Of a DNA stretch of 64,000 nucleotides, positions 1 to 13,259 are shown piece by piece; position 1 is the stretch's first letter; the number at the start of each line of letters is the position of its first letter. Below the pieces are notes generated by a model. The model made no database searches and was not told the origin of the DNA. It saw nothing but the letters and a program-made list of their open reading frames with translations. This DNA comes from Rhabditoides inermis (Eukaryota > Nematoda > Chromadorea > Rhabditida > Rhabditidae). The DNA is taken from positions 554,501 through 618,500 of the forward strand of contig CAWZYM010000244.1 of NCBI GenBank assembly GCA_963966185.1, written 5' to 3'. A program made the position numbers and the translations under genes.

Positions 1-467
1 ACCAGGGGAATGATCTGCGACAGATTCGGCACCGAAAGACCGATGCACACTGAAACACACACACACTCACACACACACACACTCACACACACACACACAC
101 ACACACGTGCTCGCCACCAATGTTGTATTCACTACTTCTATTCCAATGATCTACATACGCATGACGTATGAGGTTAAACTTTAAGATAACGTTCTCTCTG
201 ACGTTCTGATATTTGGGTTTTGAGGTCATGTGTTTCAAACAACGGAAACAAGTACCATTTTTCTTTTTTCCTTTCTCACTTTTTCATTGTTTTTTTGGTT
301 TTCCCATTATTTGTTGGTTCTTATTGTGACTGACTTGCGATGGCGACGAGGATGGCTCGGAAGGCGAGTTCAGCGAGTGTGAGAAGACGGGGGGAGGAGG
401 GGGGGAAGCGGGAGGAGACCGAAGGCCACACCATCTGGAAGAGGGAGGGAGGGTGAGAGAGGGGGAT

Positions 468-511
<44 letters not shown>

Positions 512-3500
512 AAGAGAGAGAGAGTGATCAGCGACACGATCAAGCTAAATAATCGCAATTATGTGTCAAAAAAGGAAAATGCAGATTTTTGAATGCCTAG
601 AAAACTGAACATTAACATAATCACAAAAATCATCAAGATCATTTAGAAAACAGTAAAACAGTACAAGTAATTTGTAATTCATCTCACCTCGACAATGACG
701 TATTGTTGAATGAGGAAACCCGAGTAGACAACCAGCATTAGCATGATCTTCACAGCCACATTGATGCTGGAAAAATAGGTTATTTTATGATCTCGTTTAC
801 TTAACTTATCTATACATTGCACCAACCGCCTCAGATGGTTTGGCATACTTTTGTGTGAACGGCGCATTTCAGCTCGCCAGAAACGTGTGTGGGTGAACAG
901 CGGGCGGCAATGTGATATGATAGTCTTCAGTTTTTTTTGCGCGAAAGAAAAATCACGAATGTTTCGTTATAACAATATACAAGAATAATAAAAATCACTT
1001 CTACGTTTGCGAACCGGTTCTAGAAATAGGAGAACAAAAGCGATTTTTCAATACCTTTTTTTGAGAACAGAAAATGTTAACAATTTTTTGACATGACAAA
1101 GTTTCAAGAAAAAAAAAATCAACTCACGGTGAGTCTGGTAGGTTGAGTGTGATTGAACCAGCCACGTTGTCTCCAAACGTTATGTATCCATAGAACCCAC
1201 ACGAGACGTAAACTGAATCAAATGTTTTTTCTACTTCCAACTTTTTAGTCCCAGAAAACACACATCTGTTAACGAATGTACGTAAACTTCATGCCCACGC
1301 TTTCACGCACATAGATAATCGTGCACATTGAGGTTGAGAATTATAGCTTCCGTTTCCGGAAAACTAATGTGTTTGGTTCAACTGGAGTAATCGGAAAACG
1401 AAGATCTGCCTGATACGAAAGCATTACACTTCAAAGCATCATTCCCGTGGGCAGACACTAAACGGAGCAGATATGTTATATATGTATTGCTTGTCAGTCA
1501 CTACGCTGTGGCAAGATTAACGAAGAAGTAGAAAAAGAAGAGTGCGTGGGGGTAAGGGGGCGACTGAGTGACTCGAAAACTCGATTTGATTGCTTTCGCA
1601 CGTCATGTATAACAATTTGCACTGTGACGAGAGATACTGTACTGTACATCAGTCATCTCATGCAAATCGGCTATATTGGCTATATACATGTGTACATCGT
1701 ACCACATGCGTGAGTTATGGCTAATTTGATTTGCACGGCTCATCATGACATAAATGTCGCTACCAATACTGCTCTATCACAATCCCTGCTAGCGCTGCAA
1801 ATAAAATGCAGTAAACTTGTTCATTTTCTCGTGTTTCCTCGTACCCATCGCCATTTACGTAATCTTTTTCGCAACTCAACTTACCACTGCTGCAAAAAAC
1901 ACTTTAAAACAGTTTATTTTTCATTTTTGTATCTTGTTTTTGTATATTGTGTTCTTCACTGATAAGAAGATTTGTCTCTTTCGCGAACCTGAGTGTCTCT
2001 TTCGCGAACCTGACCTTACATTAGTGTCTCTTTCGCGAACCTGACCTTACATTACGTTCCCTTACTGTAAATCTAGCTAGTACATACTTTACTTCTTTTG
2101 AGCTGTACAGTTGGAAAACTTCATAACACTGTCAACATACCAATAGTGACAAGTGACATTCCAGTCGGCAGAACTCCCGTCCAGCCCCCCATCTCAACTG
2201 GATGACGTAAGCGGTTCTCGAGAGGAAGCACCTGACAATAATGCAAGCTTTAATCTTTAATCATAATGCACTTATTTTTATTTTTTTATTGATAATGAAA
2301 GTTTTTGTTCGGTCTGAAACCGTCAGTTTCTGATCCTTTTTTCTTCTTTTTGCGTTTTTATATGCACTGTTCATTTCGCGTTTTTACATAACAGAGCATT
2401 TGAAAATGTGTAGACTTAGCGGATTCGACTTTTATTGAAAAGATACTTTTCGAAGCTATGCGCGTCCTTTTTAAACTTCATCTGATAAATGTTATTAAAT
2501 GTTCTGGACACAATCTATAGAACTGAAATCGACGAACAAAAGTCATTCTTATATACCACAAATAGTAAGTTTTTTTGCAGCGTTGTTATTGCATTATGGC
2601 TAGTTATGACATACATATGTTCTATGTTCTAGTCAAACTTGGTCTTTCATTCTTTAATTATTTGCCTTCAGACTAACATTCGTGCGTGGGTTTTCCTAAA
2701 AAGTAAACTTGCGTGTTTGATTTTCAATAGACTATAGGTCTATAGGTTTAAGTCGTATCGTTCTACATACAATTTTTTATACTAATCTTCATTTTGCTGA
2801 AACAGAAAAAAGTTCCACTTTTCCGTCACGCACCCGTTCGATTCTACATGATGACAGTAAAAGAAGCCAATATATTTTAGTGTCCATCATCCATCATGTT
2901 TACTACTTGCTTAGTAGTAATACTCAAGTACATTTACGATTTGTCTCTTATGTTAGTGAAATGTATTCCATGTTCTGGTCAACTAATTCACAGCCGACGG
3001 ATTTCACTCAATTTCAAATGTTCTGTCACGACAGCGCAAACGTTATTTCGAAGACAATAATGACGCAAGAGCAAAAGTTTGGCATAAAGAGAAATCGAAC
3101 TCGTAAGCGTATCACAACGAAGCGCACTTGCACTGAGTCATGAAGCAAATGAAAGATTGTCGTACAACTGCGTTCATGTCTCAAAGCCTACTTTTCTCAA
3201 CTTCTGAAGTTATTTGAGCTTTAGGCGGTGAGTGATCTGTGTTGAGACCAGTTTTGAAATAGAAAAGTTCTCTGCGTTTCAGGCAGAATCGTCGTTCTTT
3301 CGAATAAAATGGAAGTGTGTCAGGTAAAACCGTTTTTAGTTGTAGTTTGAGTGAAAAAAGTCGCCACGATTGCCAAACGCAAGTAAAAAAGAAAGATCAT
3401 ATAATTTTATGTCAAAAAGGATCATTTTATGTCATTTTTCAGGTTAGAGCACATTTATAAAGAATAAAGGTACAGTGGCGACTTTTCTGATTGACTACAT

Positions 3501-6500
3501 AACTACAGTTGTGTTTGTAAAAGTTGCCGTGAGCCCACCATAGCCTGTCCCTCGAATGAGTATAGAATAGATCCAGCTGCCATGACTGCCCCATCGAAGT
3601 CCGTCACCCAAGGAAGATCGAGCGTGTGAGTGGAGAGAAAAAGCGCCTGAAATCAAAGAGAGACTTTTGTCTTGACAGATGTTCGCTGCGGTTTTAAGCG
3701 AAACTCCTGTCATTTTCCAGTTCAAAAATCCCCGCACCATTCGCGGGTTGTGGGTGATCTGTTCAAGTATGAAGTATGCACCGTTCGCGCGCTTTTAGGA
3801 TAGTACTGAAGAAATGGAAGAGATCAATGATCAATGGTCGAAGCTCTTGCTATTAAAGGAACAGTGGCGCTTAAAATGACCTTAAAGGATTTATCCGGAC
3901 AATGTAATCTTGCCTGATCTTCAGGTTGGGGTCGCTTTTGTTCTCGTTAATGAAACCTTCTTTTGAAATTGTATAAACGTGGAAAAAATGTCTGTATTTT
4001 TAACAATTTTTCTGCGCAAACAGAACTTCAAAACTCGTCTTCATTGAAGAGAAAGAAAACGGCCCCATCCTGAAGATCAGGGAATAAAACATTGTCCGGA
4101 TAAATCCTTTAACAATATGCTCTATGTAGTTTCCTGGAAAAAAATCCCATCAAAAAAAAACGAGATCGCTAGGTTTTCTCGCAATCAACCGCCCAAAATG
4201 TCGGTTGGTTGGCGTTTAAACAGTTCCCGCTTTGATGTGCAGATGGGCGGGGCTTAGCGGAAACTCAGCTGTTTGTTGTTTGTTTTGTTGTTTTTCTATG
4301 GTTTTCTAATGTTTATATTGTTTTTATGTTTCATGTAAACTTGATAGTATATCCTTACTAGAAACGTTTCGTAGTGTCATTGAATCACCTTCACCGATGT
4401 TTGCGTCGCTGTCGCGTGCTTCACGCTCTCGATAATCCGATGACAACCGTTATTTTGTTTTACCTTTTTGTGTGTTGTAGATCATAAGACATTGTTCTAT
4501 CACAGTTTTAACAACTTTGCTGGCTTTATGTGCTCGCACACAAATTGTTCTCTTAGAGAATTGGTGAAGACTGTAGACAAAAAAGTGTCACCTTTCACCA
4601 CACTTTGATTGCTTCTGTGAACTACGAATAACTTTCTCGTCTTAAGACTTCATCAAATTATGCTAGCGCACTTTTCGAACAAGAAACTATTCTATTCAGT
4701 TTTTGTTCCGTTGGTTTGAACCAAACTCAGGGATCAACTACGAGTTCCCAAAGCACGGTTGAGTATGAGTTTAAATACTCAAACACTATTAATCTGCAAT
4801 GAATATCCGCGTTGTGTTATATGCATTGAATATTTGATATTAGTGTATCAGTGTATGCACTGACGTTTATTCGAAAAAGTACACATAAACGCACTCATAG
4901 CTATGATTTCGTAGTACTCACTAGAATAAACACTACAAAATCTGTGTTTTATGTTCATCGCTAGCGTTTTATTGCACTCTGTTGCTTCTGCTTCAAATGA
5001 AATATAGGCCATCCCTCAATTTCATCGTACGGCATTATCGGCTAGCTTCCAGACATAAGCGAAATGACGAGAAATTTATGTAAATGCATGTCAATTTGGA
5101 GTTTTTGCGCAGCAGTACCGTAATACACGCAAAAATGAAAATTCTAAGGAGGACATTCTGTCGGTATGGCCTCTGGGTAAAACATATCAAAATTTGGTGC
5201 AGTTTGGTCAACTTTGAAGTGAGTTATTTCTCTTGGCGTGAATCACCTACACAATGGTCGTACATATGAGGTTATCGATTGATATCTCGGGAACTATATG
5301 AACGATCAAAAATCGCCGAGGAGGTTCTATGGGGACAAGCACTACGGACATCCTGTGTGAAAGTTTCGTGTCATTAGGAATCTCGGGAACAGAGTTATTA
5401 ACATTAACTCTAGAAACTGGAAAACTCTGCTTCATTAGACTTGCAAATAACCCTCAATTCCCTAAAAAGAGACCGCCAAGTGCGCGAATTGCGCGGTCGA
5501 ATGGTCTTGCCCGGACTGATAACGGGCTATTGATGTCTGAAATGCCGTCTGGTAAATATTCTGAGAATCGACTGCCGTACGATGAACGGGGGGATGCTTC
5601 ATACATGAAAGCAATTTTTTGTCGTATTTTACATTTTTGAAAACATTACACATGTATATAGTCAATATAGCCGATTATTGTGACTCGAGCAAACCTACAC
5701 AACCTACGCTAATATCGTATTAGTGTATGCACGACCACGCCACAACCGGTGCGGTGGCGAGCAATGAGCAATGGTCTCGAGTTTCTATGCTGATGAGTAT
5801 GCGAATCCCTCACAACCTCACAACCAGTGACGGATTTGGAGTGTTCCACACGGAATACCGCGTCTCCCACTCATTGTATCTGGCAACTATGCACACCATT
5901 CGAGAGAGGACACCTGGGGGAAGCAAATGAACACGTGAAACACTCAAAGTGACAAAAATGTGATGGATGTGCGACACATTCATCAAATTAGGCCGTTTCT
6001 AGTTCCTGTACTGTAGTTGACTGAAACACTATTTTTTACTATCGATCATGACATGTTATCAGAACCTTGCACTATATAAGTTAACTCATGTCAGTTTTCT
6101 TCTCAAACTGATTGGCAGAAAGTGTTATCATGCTTTCTTATGAGTCTAAAGTCTTATGGGTTATACTATGATTATCTGCATTTCATCGGCAAAAGCTGTC
6201 TTTTTTTAATATATAACTCTGTCTTATCATTATGTATCATCCAAAACATGTTTGCGAACAAATTTTCGTTTTATTCGCAAACTGAGTGCTCTTGTCTGCA
6301 CTCCCTACCAATAGCGTGCTCTCCGCGCGTGAAGTCCGCCAAGAAAAAGCCATAGTAAAAACAAATCGGATACATATATGTAGCTTTTGACGTGTCCCAA
6401 GTGAAATTTGATTAGTGTAATTCCTGAGTCAGACAAAACAATAAGCGCGGCGATCTCTTTCTAGTTCCGCGTGTGTATGACGCCACCTCTTCAGTCCTCT

Positions 6501-8559
6501 CGTTATGCGCGCTTTATCAAGTCTCTGACCACCTCCTCCAGAAAGACGCGGAAACAGTATTAAGAGTAGCCAAGGAAACGCAATCGTCTCGAAACGGTTC
6601 GAATAAGCGGTTTATAATACGTGTATTACTCACGAACTTGCGTGAATGTGTTCATGTATTCTACTTATGTACGCTGTTAATAAGCATGATGTTTTCAACT
6701 TTCTAAATCTTCCTTGTGTAGGCAGTTCTATGAAGCATTTTCTAAAATGTGCTCGTTTTGTTTTTCATCATCATTTTTTCCCCGTTTATGTCCATTACTT
6801 CTCAACTTTGAGCCGGTTGACTTCAATAACAATTTAACGGACCTGTAGAATAACAGCCAGTGCGGCTACCATTAGAATGTTTCCAGCAAGGCTCACGTAG
6901 GCAACCGCTCGGATGGAACGAAGCCAGCACAGTGCTGAAAGATGAAGTCATATCGACATAGCGACTGAGTGAAAAAGTACTGATCTCACATTCAAAACCA
7001 AAGTAAGTACTCAAAATCTTACTTACCCACGAAGAATGGTAGACAAATGGGAAAGTAGGATTGAAGTGGGAGAGGTGATGAAGGAGCATAGTAGTCACCC
7101 AGCTGAAATATGGATTTAGAACTTTTTTCATCCTAATGCTTGTTTTGCTTTTCAAAAAATCGCTGTGTGTAGCAAAACGGAGTTTTCTGTGAAAAGGTAG
7201 AGCGCAGTGGTACAGAGACAGAAATGGATAAAGAAAAGCGAGGAGTTCGAGAAGACCCAGTAGAGAAGAATGATCTGTGATGAGTGGAAAAAGGATCACG
7301 CCCGTCTTGCCCGACACCGGCGAGGCAGCGTGCGCGGCGTGGCCGGCGGCCAGACCTCCTACTCCACCCAGTCGTTCCCGCCCGTCCTCCCACACTCTGT
7401 CCGACCTGACTACTCCTGCAGCCGCCATCCGTGGAGGACTCCGTACTTGACTGCACAGTGCAGGCTGTCCGATTCTCCGAGTTCTCGTCTGCGCCGGGGG
7501 CTACGGCTAGTGTGCTTCTTGTACCAACTCGCCGCCAGGATTGACATCTCGCTGCTGTTCCGGGTTAATAACATTCACTCCCGTCTCCACTCCACTGCCA
7601 CAAGTATCTGCAGAACTTTTCTCACGGCAAATGCGAATTGGAGAGGTACAACATTAGAACAGATGGATACGGTTACGAACGTGGTAAATCATCACCTAAT
7701 ACTCTGATTTCTGACTTTGTGTGACTTTCTGATGTTACTGTTTCGAGAACTTTACTTGGCAAAATCATATTTTAGAGGGTTAGGATAAGTTATCCGTTTT
7801 TTTTCGAAAGAGATAAGTAGGAGATAACGCATAAGCAGAACAATTTTTTGCTTCTACAACACGTTTCTATTTTACGCTAGTATATGCTGTGTATTCTTTT
7901 TCTGATCGTGATGATGGCATGTGAAAAACGTGAACTCTCGGTGAGTATAGTGTATTATGGTGAAACGAGTCAAGGATCTGTGTTTGACGTTTTTTTTTTG
8001 TAGAAATGGTTGCACATAAAGCTTACTAGGGTAGGAGTAGGCTCACAAACCAGTTTCATTTGTTTCACGAAAGACATAAAAATGTCAGGACGAATGATGT
8101 GATTATTCTGACTTGCGAGCGTGCCGATTATCAAACCCGCGAACCCGCCATTCTCAGTTGGTTGAGCGAGATCACTACCAACCACGGCGCAAGGTGGGTA
8201 GGACTTCGGCGCTGCGAACGAGCACTGTGTGAGACTGAGACTACATTACTGTATTACTTTTCGGTATACTGTACTACTTGTATATAATAATGTTTCTGAA
8301 CATCTCCTGTGAAGATAGAGATAGAGATATCGAGAAAGAGAGAGAGAGAGGGGGGGGGGAGAAGGGGGAAAAGAGGGAGGGGGGGGGGAAGAGGAGAGAG
8401 AGAGAGAGAGTGAGAGGGAGGCAGGGAGGCAGATATAATATATGACTATATAGTCCCACCTCCTTGGCATGTTCCACGACGAATACATAAAAGACACTGC
8501 AGACTCCAATCTGGAGGAGAATGAGGAACGCGTCCACAACCCATCTGAAACGCCATAAG

Positions 8560-8614
<55 letters not shown>

Positions 8615-10192
8615 CTCTCTCTCTCTCATTCATTACGTACTGATAATTATGATTGACATTTTTATGATTGACGTCTTATTCATTTTCATATTAAAAAACA
8701 CAGTAAAAATGCTGTAAAACTTCACAGTAGTTTACAGTAAAAGAACAGTAAGAAATTGACTACCAGTTGTCGCACTTTTTCATAGCGTGGACACCCCTAG
8801 CCTGCACGTTAAAAAAAACTGATGCCTGTGGGTGAGAAAGATAGTCTTATTGAGCCCAGCCGTGGCTACCACAAACTGTCCGACGTCCATATCTCTCACC
8901 TGCTTGCTTGCTCCCATTGCCAATGCATGGTCTATCTGCCCTCGTTTCGTCACCACATTCTCACTCACCCAATCTCCGCCCCATTTCCTTCACTACTATT
9001 GAACTTACCGAGAAACGCCACTTCTATTTTTCTTGTGTCTTCTCTCCACTCATTTTTTTCTCTGTTTCTCGCTCTCACCTCATACTCCTTGCATATGGTC
9101 GAATGGAGGGAAATGAGTGTGTGCATGCTTCGTTCGCCATCTCACCATAGTTGAGAGAAGGTTTACCGTATCTGAAAGTCGACTATCGTTCCATAGATCG
9201 GGAATCTCGAGGGAGGGGCGATGCGCCGCGTTTCTTTCGCGCGCGCTGCGGGGGGGGGGGCTGTCCATTGGACGAAACGCCTACGTTACATATTCGCCGC
9301 GTCGCGCTGCTTACTCTTGACAGTATTTGTTTTTCTATTGTGTTCCACAGATAATCCAGGTCGTATATTTGAATAATATCTTTTGTTGTTTGTATAGTGT
9401 TTCACTTTCACTGTACTAATTCGTATCGTGTGTTATAGTAATTTCATCAAATTCTAAACTTTCTCTGTTTTCGAGCTCAAAAAGCTTATCAAGAGTATCG
9501 AGTAACACCATAATCACATCATTGGTCTGCTTGAGTCGAACGTTGTTTTCAGTTTTAAATTACTATAATGGATAACATTGAAACACGCATTATATAAGTT
9601 AACAGATGAAACAATGCTCTCTTAGCGCTTTGTCAATGAAACAGAAAACTCACCTTTTCGATAAATACTGTGCGCACTTGACAAGTTTGTGCATGCAGTA
9701 ACACGTGAGAAATCCGAAAAAGAATACGAGGGCGAAACCTGTCTGAAACATTTTTGATTTTTTTTCACAGAATGATCTTATTATACCCATAGTCCGGCCT
9801 GTTTGAATACCAATGGGAGAGAGAAGCATCCCGGTCCGATCATTCCTTTCAGAAACGATATCAATGCCATGTGAGCACTGAAACAATATATTTGATCAGA
9901 GTGCTCAGTTCGTTACAGTATATACCACTCAGTAGTTTCCGTTGTTTGTTCAATTTATCGCAATTTCGCTATGTTTTGCATTTATCTTTGTAAGTACTGA
10001 AACATTCTTTATTTGATTTTTCTAGTAACTTTGTTTTCCATCGAATAGTTAACTGGAGATTTAATTATCAGTGAACTGTTTTTGATTTAACAATATGCTG
10101 AATACTCACGAAATGCCTCCTTCTCTCTCCTCCTTGTCTTTTCGAGTCACTTTATCCATATCCGCCATTTGTATTTTGGATGATTTACCCAT
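1..10192 (-). CDS. SLC36/PAT-type amino-acid transporter (partial at 3' end)
   Basis: Multi-pass membrane transporter of the AAAP/SLC36 family, which moves small amino acids with protons across plasma or lysosomal membranes. Exons read on the minus strand: 10110-10192 (start MGKSSKIQMADMDK), 9787-9877 (helix with LISFLKGMIGPGCFSLP), 9654-9742 (HKLVKCAQYL), about 8877-8963 (least certain, weak acceptor), 8460-8544 (LILLQIGVCSVFYVFVVEHA), 7027-7102, 6843-6934 (RSIRAVAYVSLAGNILM), 3539-3646 (SILYSFEGQAM), 2141-2231 (VLPLENRLRHP, GWTGVLPTGM), 1128-1212 (GFYGYITFGDNVAGSITLNL), 688-766, 335-434 (MVWPSVSSRF), 1-49 (CIGLSVPNLSQIIPLV). Intron phases match at nearly every junction. Order and motifs follow SLC36 members throughout. 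The loop between helices 5 and 6 may have an unresolved exon in 7270-7640. The C-terminus lies before base 1. Introns hold MITE-like repeats and GA/CT tracts. Confidence 0.85.
54..106. repeat. (CA)n microsatellite
   Basis: ACAC run with a few T interruptions, next to the last visible exon of the SLC36-like gene. Confidence 0.95.
469..525. repeat. (GA)n microsatellite
   Basis: GA run in an SLC36-like intron; CT on the sense strand, just before the acceptor of the exon at 335-434. Confidence 0.95.
1971..2056. repeat. Short tandem repeat gtctctttcgcgaacctga
   Basis: Three copies of the 19-bp core gtctctttcgcgaacctga; the last two are followed by ccttacatta. Lies in an intron of the SLC36-like gene. 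Confidence 0.8.
2990..3375. mobile_element. Diverged relative of the 14.7-kb tRNA-bearing MITE
   Basis: Shares with 14655-15016 the tRNA-like part (box B GAGTTCGATTTC, minus strand, 3085-3147), the block cagaatcgtcgttctttcga and the right end aagtcgccac. The left end is too worn to place exactly. Confidence 0.5.
3853..3870. mobile_element. Solo element end TTAAAGGAACAGTGGCGC
   Basis: Matches the inverted end at 29178-29195 (gcgccactgttcctttaa) and the ends of the 14.7-kb MITE. A family with TTAA-adjacent termini; this copy has no visible partner end. Confidence 0.45.
3892..4112. mobile_element. TTAA-flanked MITE, copy 1
   Basis: Begins TTAAAGGATTTATCCGGACA and ends with its inverted complement, so it has terminal inverted repeats. 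The TIRs go on inward through a CTGATCTTCAGG motif. TTAA at both ends fits a piggyBac-type target site. About 220 bp, no ORF; lies in an intron of the SLC36-like gene. Confidence 0.75.
8335..8411. repeat. GA/G-rich tract
   Basis: GA repeats broken by G8-G9 runs, in an SLC36-like intron. Confidence 0.9.
8561..8627. repeat. (CT)n microsatellite
   Basis: CT run close to the acceptor of the exon 8460-8544; reads GA on the sense strand. Confidence 0.95.
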
Positions 10193-10609
10193 AGTGTCCT
10201 GCAACATTGCTGTGTGATTCCGTGCAACACTAAACACAACATTACGTGTCACTTCCATTCATGTGAGCTGATTAAATAGGTTTCGCGGAAAGATAAACCA
10301 GGCAATACTAGTGACGACATTAGAGTTAGAGAGTGACATTTCGGGTCACTCGAATGGTGTACAGAAAGAGAGAAAGATTCACGGAAGTATGTATGCTAAA
10401 CCCTCTATGTGGTACTCGGAAAAGATTCATGGAAACAACAGTAGGCTAACCAATCAGCGTGTTTTTGAAGACAGAGGGATAAAAAAAGAGAAAACACTGG
10501 ATATATAAGTGAGAACTACAAAGAATTATGACAAGAGCAATTGTTTACTAGCGGCGTGTTTGACCGGCAGGATTGAGCGGAAAACAGATTTCGGGAATAG
10601 AACCGGATA

Positions 10610-10658
<49 letters not shown>

Positions 10659-10956
10659 AGGTCGATTATCATATACGCAAAGGTGCTATAATCGTCATAG
10701 GATAGGGCACGTAAACAGACAAGACACAGGGAGTTCCCCGATTTGGAAGACAGGGACAGAAATCACACTGCCTATCGGGGCAGCACTCCTGAATGTGCGG
10801 GGGATGTCAGGAATGGTTGGGCGAACGGCGCGCGATCGTTGGATCAATTAGTGCCGGATGATGGATCGATTCGCGTCAAGTGATGTGATAGTATGATGGT
10901 GTGCATTGTAACAATTGCTCTATACCATACTGGTTATATTGCAGGTGCAACACACT
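10193..10956. other. Intergenic region between SLC36-like and 71-aa genes
   Basis: Holds the shared divergent upstream sequence and a GA microsatellite. No further gene seen. Confidence 0.6.
10612..10656. repeat. (GA)n microsatellite
   Basis: About 22 GA units upstream of the 71-aa secreted gene. Confidence 0.97.
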
Positions 10957-11588
10957 ATGAACGCCCGCACGTTGCTCCTTATCGCTATCGGTCTGGCTAC
11001 TGCAGGTAGACATAGAACAAGAGAAAGAGAGAAGGAGAGAAAAGAAGAAGAAAAAAGATAAAGAAATAGATAGATAAAGAAAGACAGAAAGAGGGACGGG
11101 GAGATAAAGAGAGTGAGAGCGAGAGAGAAAGAGAAAGAGAAAGAGGGAGGGAGAGAGAGAGAGAGAGCGCGCGCAAGAGAGAGGGAGAGAGAGATGAATG
11201 TGATAAAAGACCGTTGCTAGATCGAACAAGCCAAACACCAAGCGATTTGGTGCTAGAATGAGATAAGAGATCGGAATTTGTTCGATAAAATCACGTGAAT
11301 TGAACTGATGTGATCTGAATAAAAAAAATTTGATTATATGAAGTTGATCGTGACGTGTCGTGACGAGATTATTTCAGTGTGCTTTCCTTTGAAGCGCAAC
11401 GTTGACTTGTTAGAAATGGCGAAGACTCCCCTCCTTCTCTCCGTCAATCCACACGAGTTCAGAGACGATGAGTTGATGTGAGCACTCTATCACAATCACC
11501 ATAATGATCCGTTCTATTCAGGTACCTCACACAGTTCGACGTCAAATCTCTTCCGCAACGCAACATCGGGTTCGGATACATCTTTTAG
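10957..11588 (+). CDS. Small secreted protein, 71 aa, three exons
   Basis: Exons 10957-11005, 11378-11477 and 11522-11588 join in phase (49+100+67 = 216 nt) to a 71-residue protein ending at TAG. Residues 1-16 (MNARTLLLIAIGLATA) are a clear signal peptide, so the product is probably secreted. The mature part begins VCFPLKRNVDLLEMAK, has a dibasic KR near its start, and ends LPQRNIGFGYIF. One cysteine, no recognised domain. A peptide-precursor role is possible but not shown: the KR is too near the N-terminus to release a long peptide, and no amidation Gly-Lys/Arg site is present. Intron 1 is almost all GA-rich repeat; intron 2 is only 44 nt. The ATG lies 13 nt after an AG preceded by pyrimidines (tatattgcag), a possible trans-splice site. 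I do not recognise the family. Confidence 0.7.
11010..11193. repeat. GA-rich low-complexity tract
   Basis: Fills most of intron 1 of the 71-aa secreted gene. Confidence 0.9.
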
Positions 11589-11733
11589 ACGTCTCCCGGC
11601 CTTGGGCACGTCTTCTGGATCGAGTCAAATGACGTGGCCGGGCCGTGGTGCCTCACTTGCCCAACTGACACTCAACTAGTTTGCGCATATATTTAGTTTG
11701 CGCATAAGTGTATGGATCCATGTCTTTTGCATG

Positions 11734-11773
<40 letters not shown>

Positions 11774-13259
11774 CACACACTTTTTATTTGCTTGAGCGAT
11801 CTCTGATAGATATGCTGGTTAAAAGTAAAGTTTAGTATTTATTCGTTTGTAAATTGTAATACATTTTGTCAAAACAAAGCGATTCATGGAATGTGGGATC
11901 AGTGGGACGGAAGAAGAGAGGATATGATGGAAGTCCTGAAATATCAAAAAAGAAAAATTGTAGTACGGTAGTAGGATGCATGAAACAACGATAGAACGAT
12001 GCGTGTTGCGTGATAAACATCGTGTTTTATTAGAAAAACTGTATCATTTTCATACTTCAGACAACGATGCTCTGTTTGTGTCAACATTCTCTCACCTAGT
12101 GTTGCCAGTGGGACGATGTGGGTTTACGCAGTAGTTTGCGTCTCGCAAACTCTGTGAGTGGCTGGAAAAAGCCGTTCCGACGCTCCGTTTCTGGAAACAT
12201 TAGGATGCCAACTATCAGATCTCCGCAAAAGTTTTTTCTTTGATTTCATAGATCAAAAATTGATGAACTTATCACGTATCTGCCCGCACCACTCATTAAG
12301 TGTTCATCATTTGTGATTTTTCTTCAAATAGAGAGAAATAGAACGAGAGAGTGGAATGTGTACGACGTAAACACCACATGCAAATCACTCGACACGCCTC
12401 ACACAACAAAACACACGGTTCGGCATTCGAATGTTATGAAACCACGATACACAAACATCGGATTAAATCGTTCACGCTTTATCAAGCCATCATAATGCAG
12501 TCACACAGAACGACAAGCATGCGGTTGGATGAATGGAAAAAAAAACATGCGTGAGGGATGGGAGAGCATGGAGAACCCGCTAGATGTAGCGTGCATGGAG
12601 AGTGCACGTGTCAGTTGGACGCAATCGGTCTGCATCTGTCCTTGTTGGACCGAGCGCAGCAGAAGAATCGGAAGAAGCGCAGCCGACTCGGCTCTGCCTT
12701 CGCCCGCTCTCCCAATCCACACTCACTACCTTTCGAGATGGAGGGCAGGGTGACAGAATGCGACATCGGACACTTCGGAATCGACTGTGGCGAGCCTGAA
12801 AGTCTCTGCTATGTGTCTATTCGGATCAGGGGACAAGGGAAAGGGGACAGGGCTCATGCGTCGCGTGGCGTTTTTGATTCGGCCGCGTACTCTGGGATCA
12901 ATCGATTGGCCGTTTTGATCGCGCGCGCATAGCTTTTCTCGAAGATCTCGAAGGAAATTACTCCTCAGACCATCTCTGATTAATACTGAAAACGAAACAC
13001 ATTGTTGTATGAATAAAAAAGTGTCAATTTTTGATCGCCTTCAATAGAACTCAGAAAATTGTATTATGTATGTATCACTTCAATGTATTATTTTATAATT
13101 GTATGTATTATCAATGTCTTATCTGTATAATTATATGAGTCAATGTAAATTCTCCAATCAGTGTCTTTGTTCACCTTGACTGCTCGTTTCGACGAGTTGC
13201 TCCTCGTGTTCCCTGTTCGCCTGTCTGTTCTGGAGATCCGTCGCCAGACCCCTCTGCAA
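11589..13259. other. Intergenic, no confident gene
   Basis: A GC-richer part (12500-12930) has overlapping open frames on both strands, but none resembles a protein family or has convincing splice sites. A short CT run lies at 11742-11771. Confidence 0.5.

Noticed and set aside
7133..7456. Arg/Gly-rich minus-strand frames as a separate gene
   Set aside because: Lies inside the SLC36-like gene; could hold a loop exon, but frames and phases do not join cleanly, so not called.
8110..8225. tRNA-like sequence (ctcagttggttgagcgag)
   Set aside because: Box A only; no box B at the right distance and no cloverleaf.
12501..12932. Possible gene on either strand in the GC-rich patch
   Set aside because: Overlapping frames on both strands, no family motifs, no coherent splice chain.
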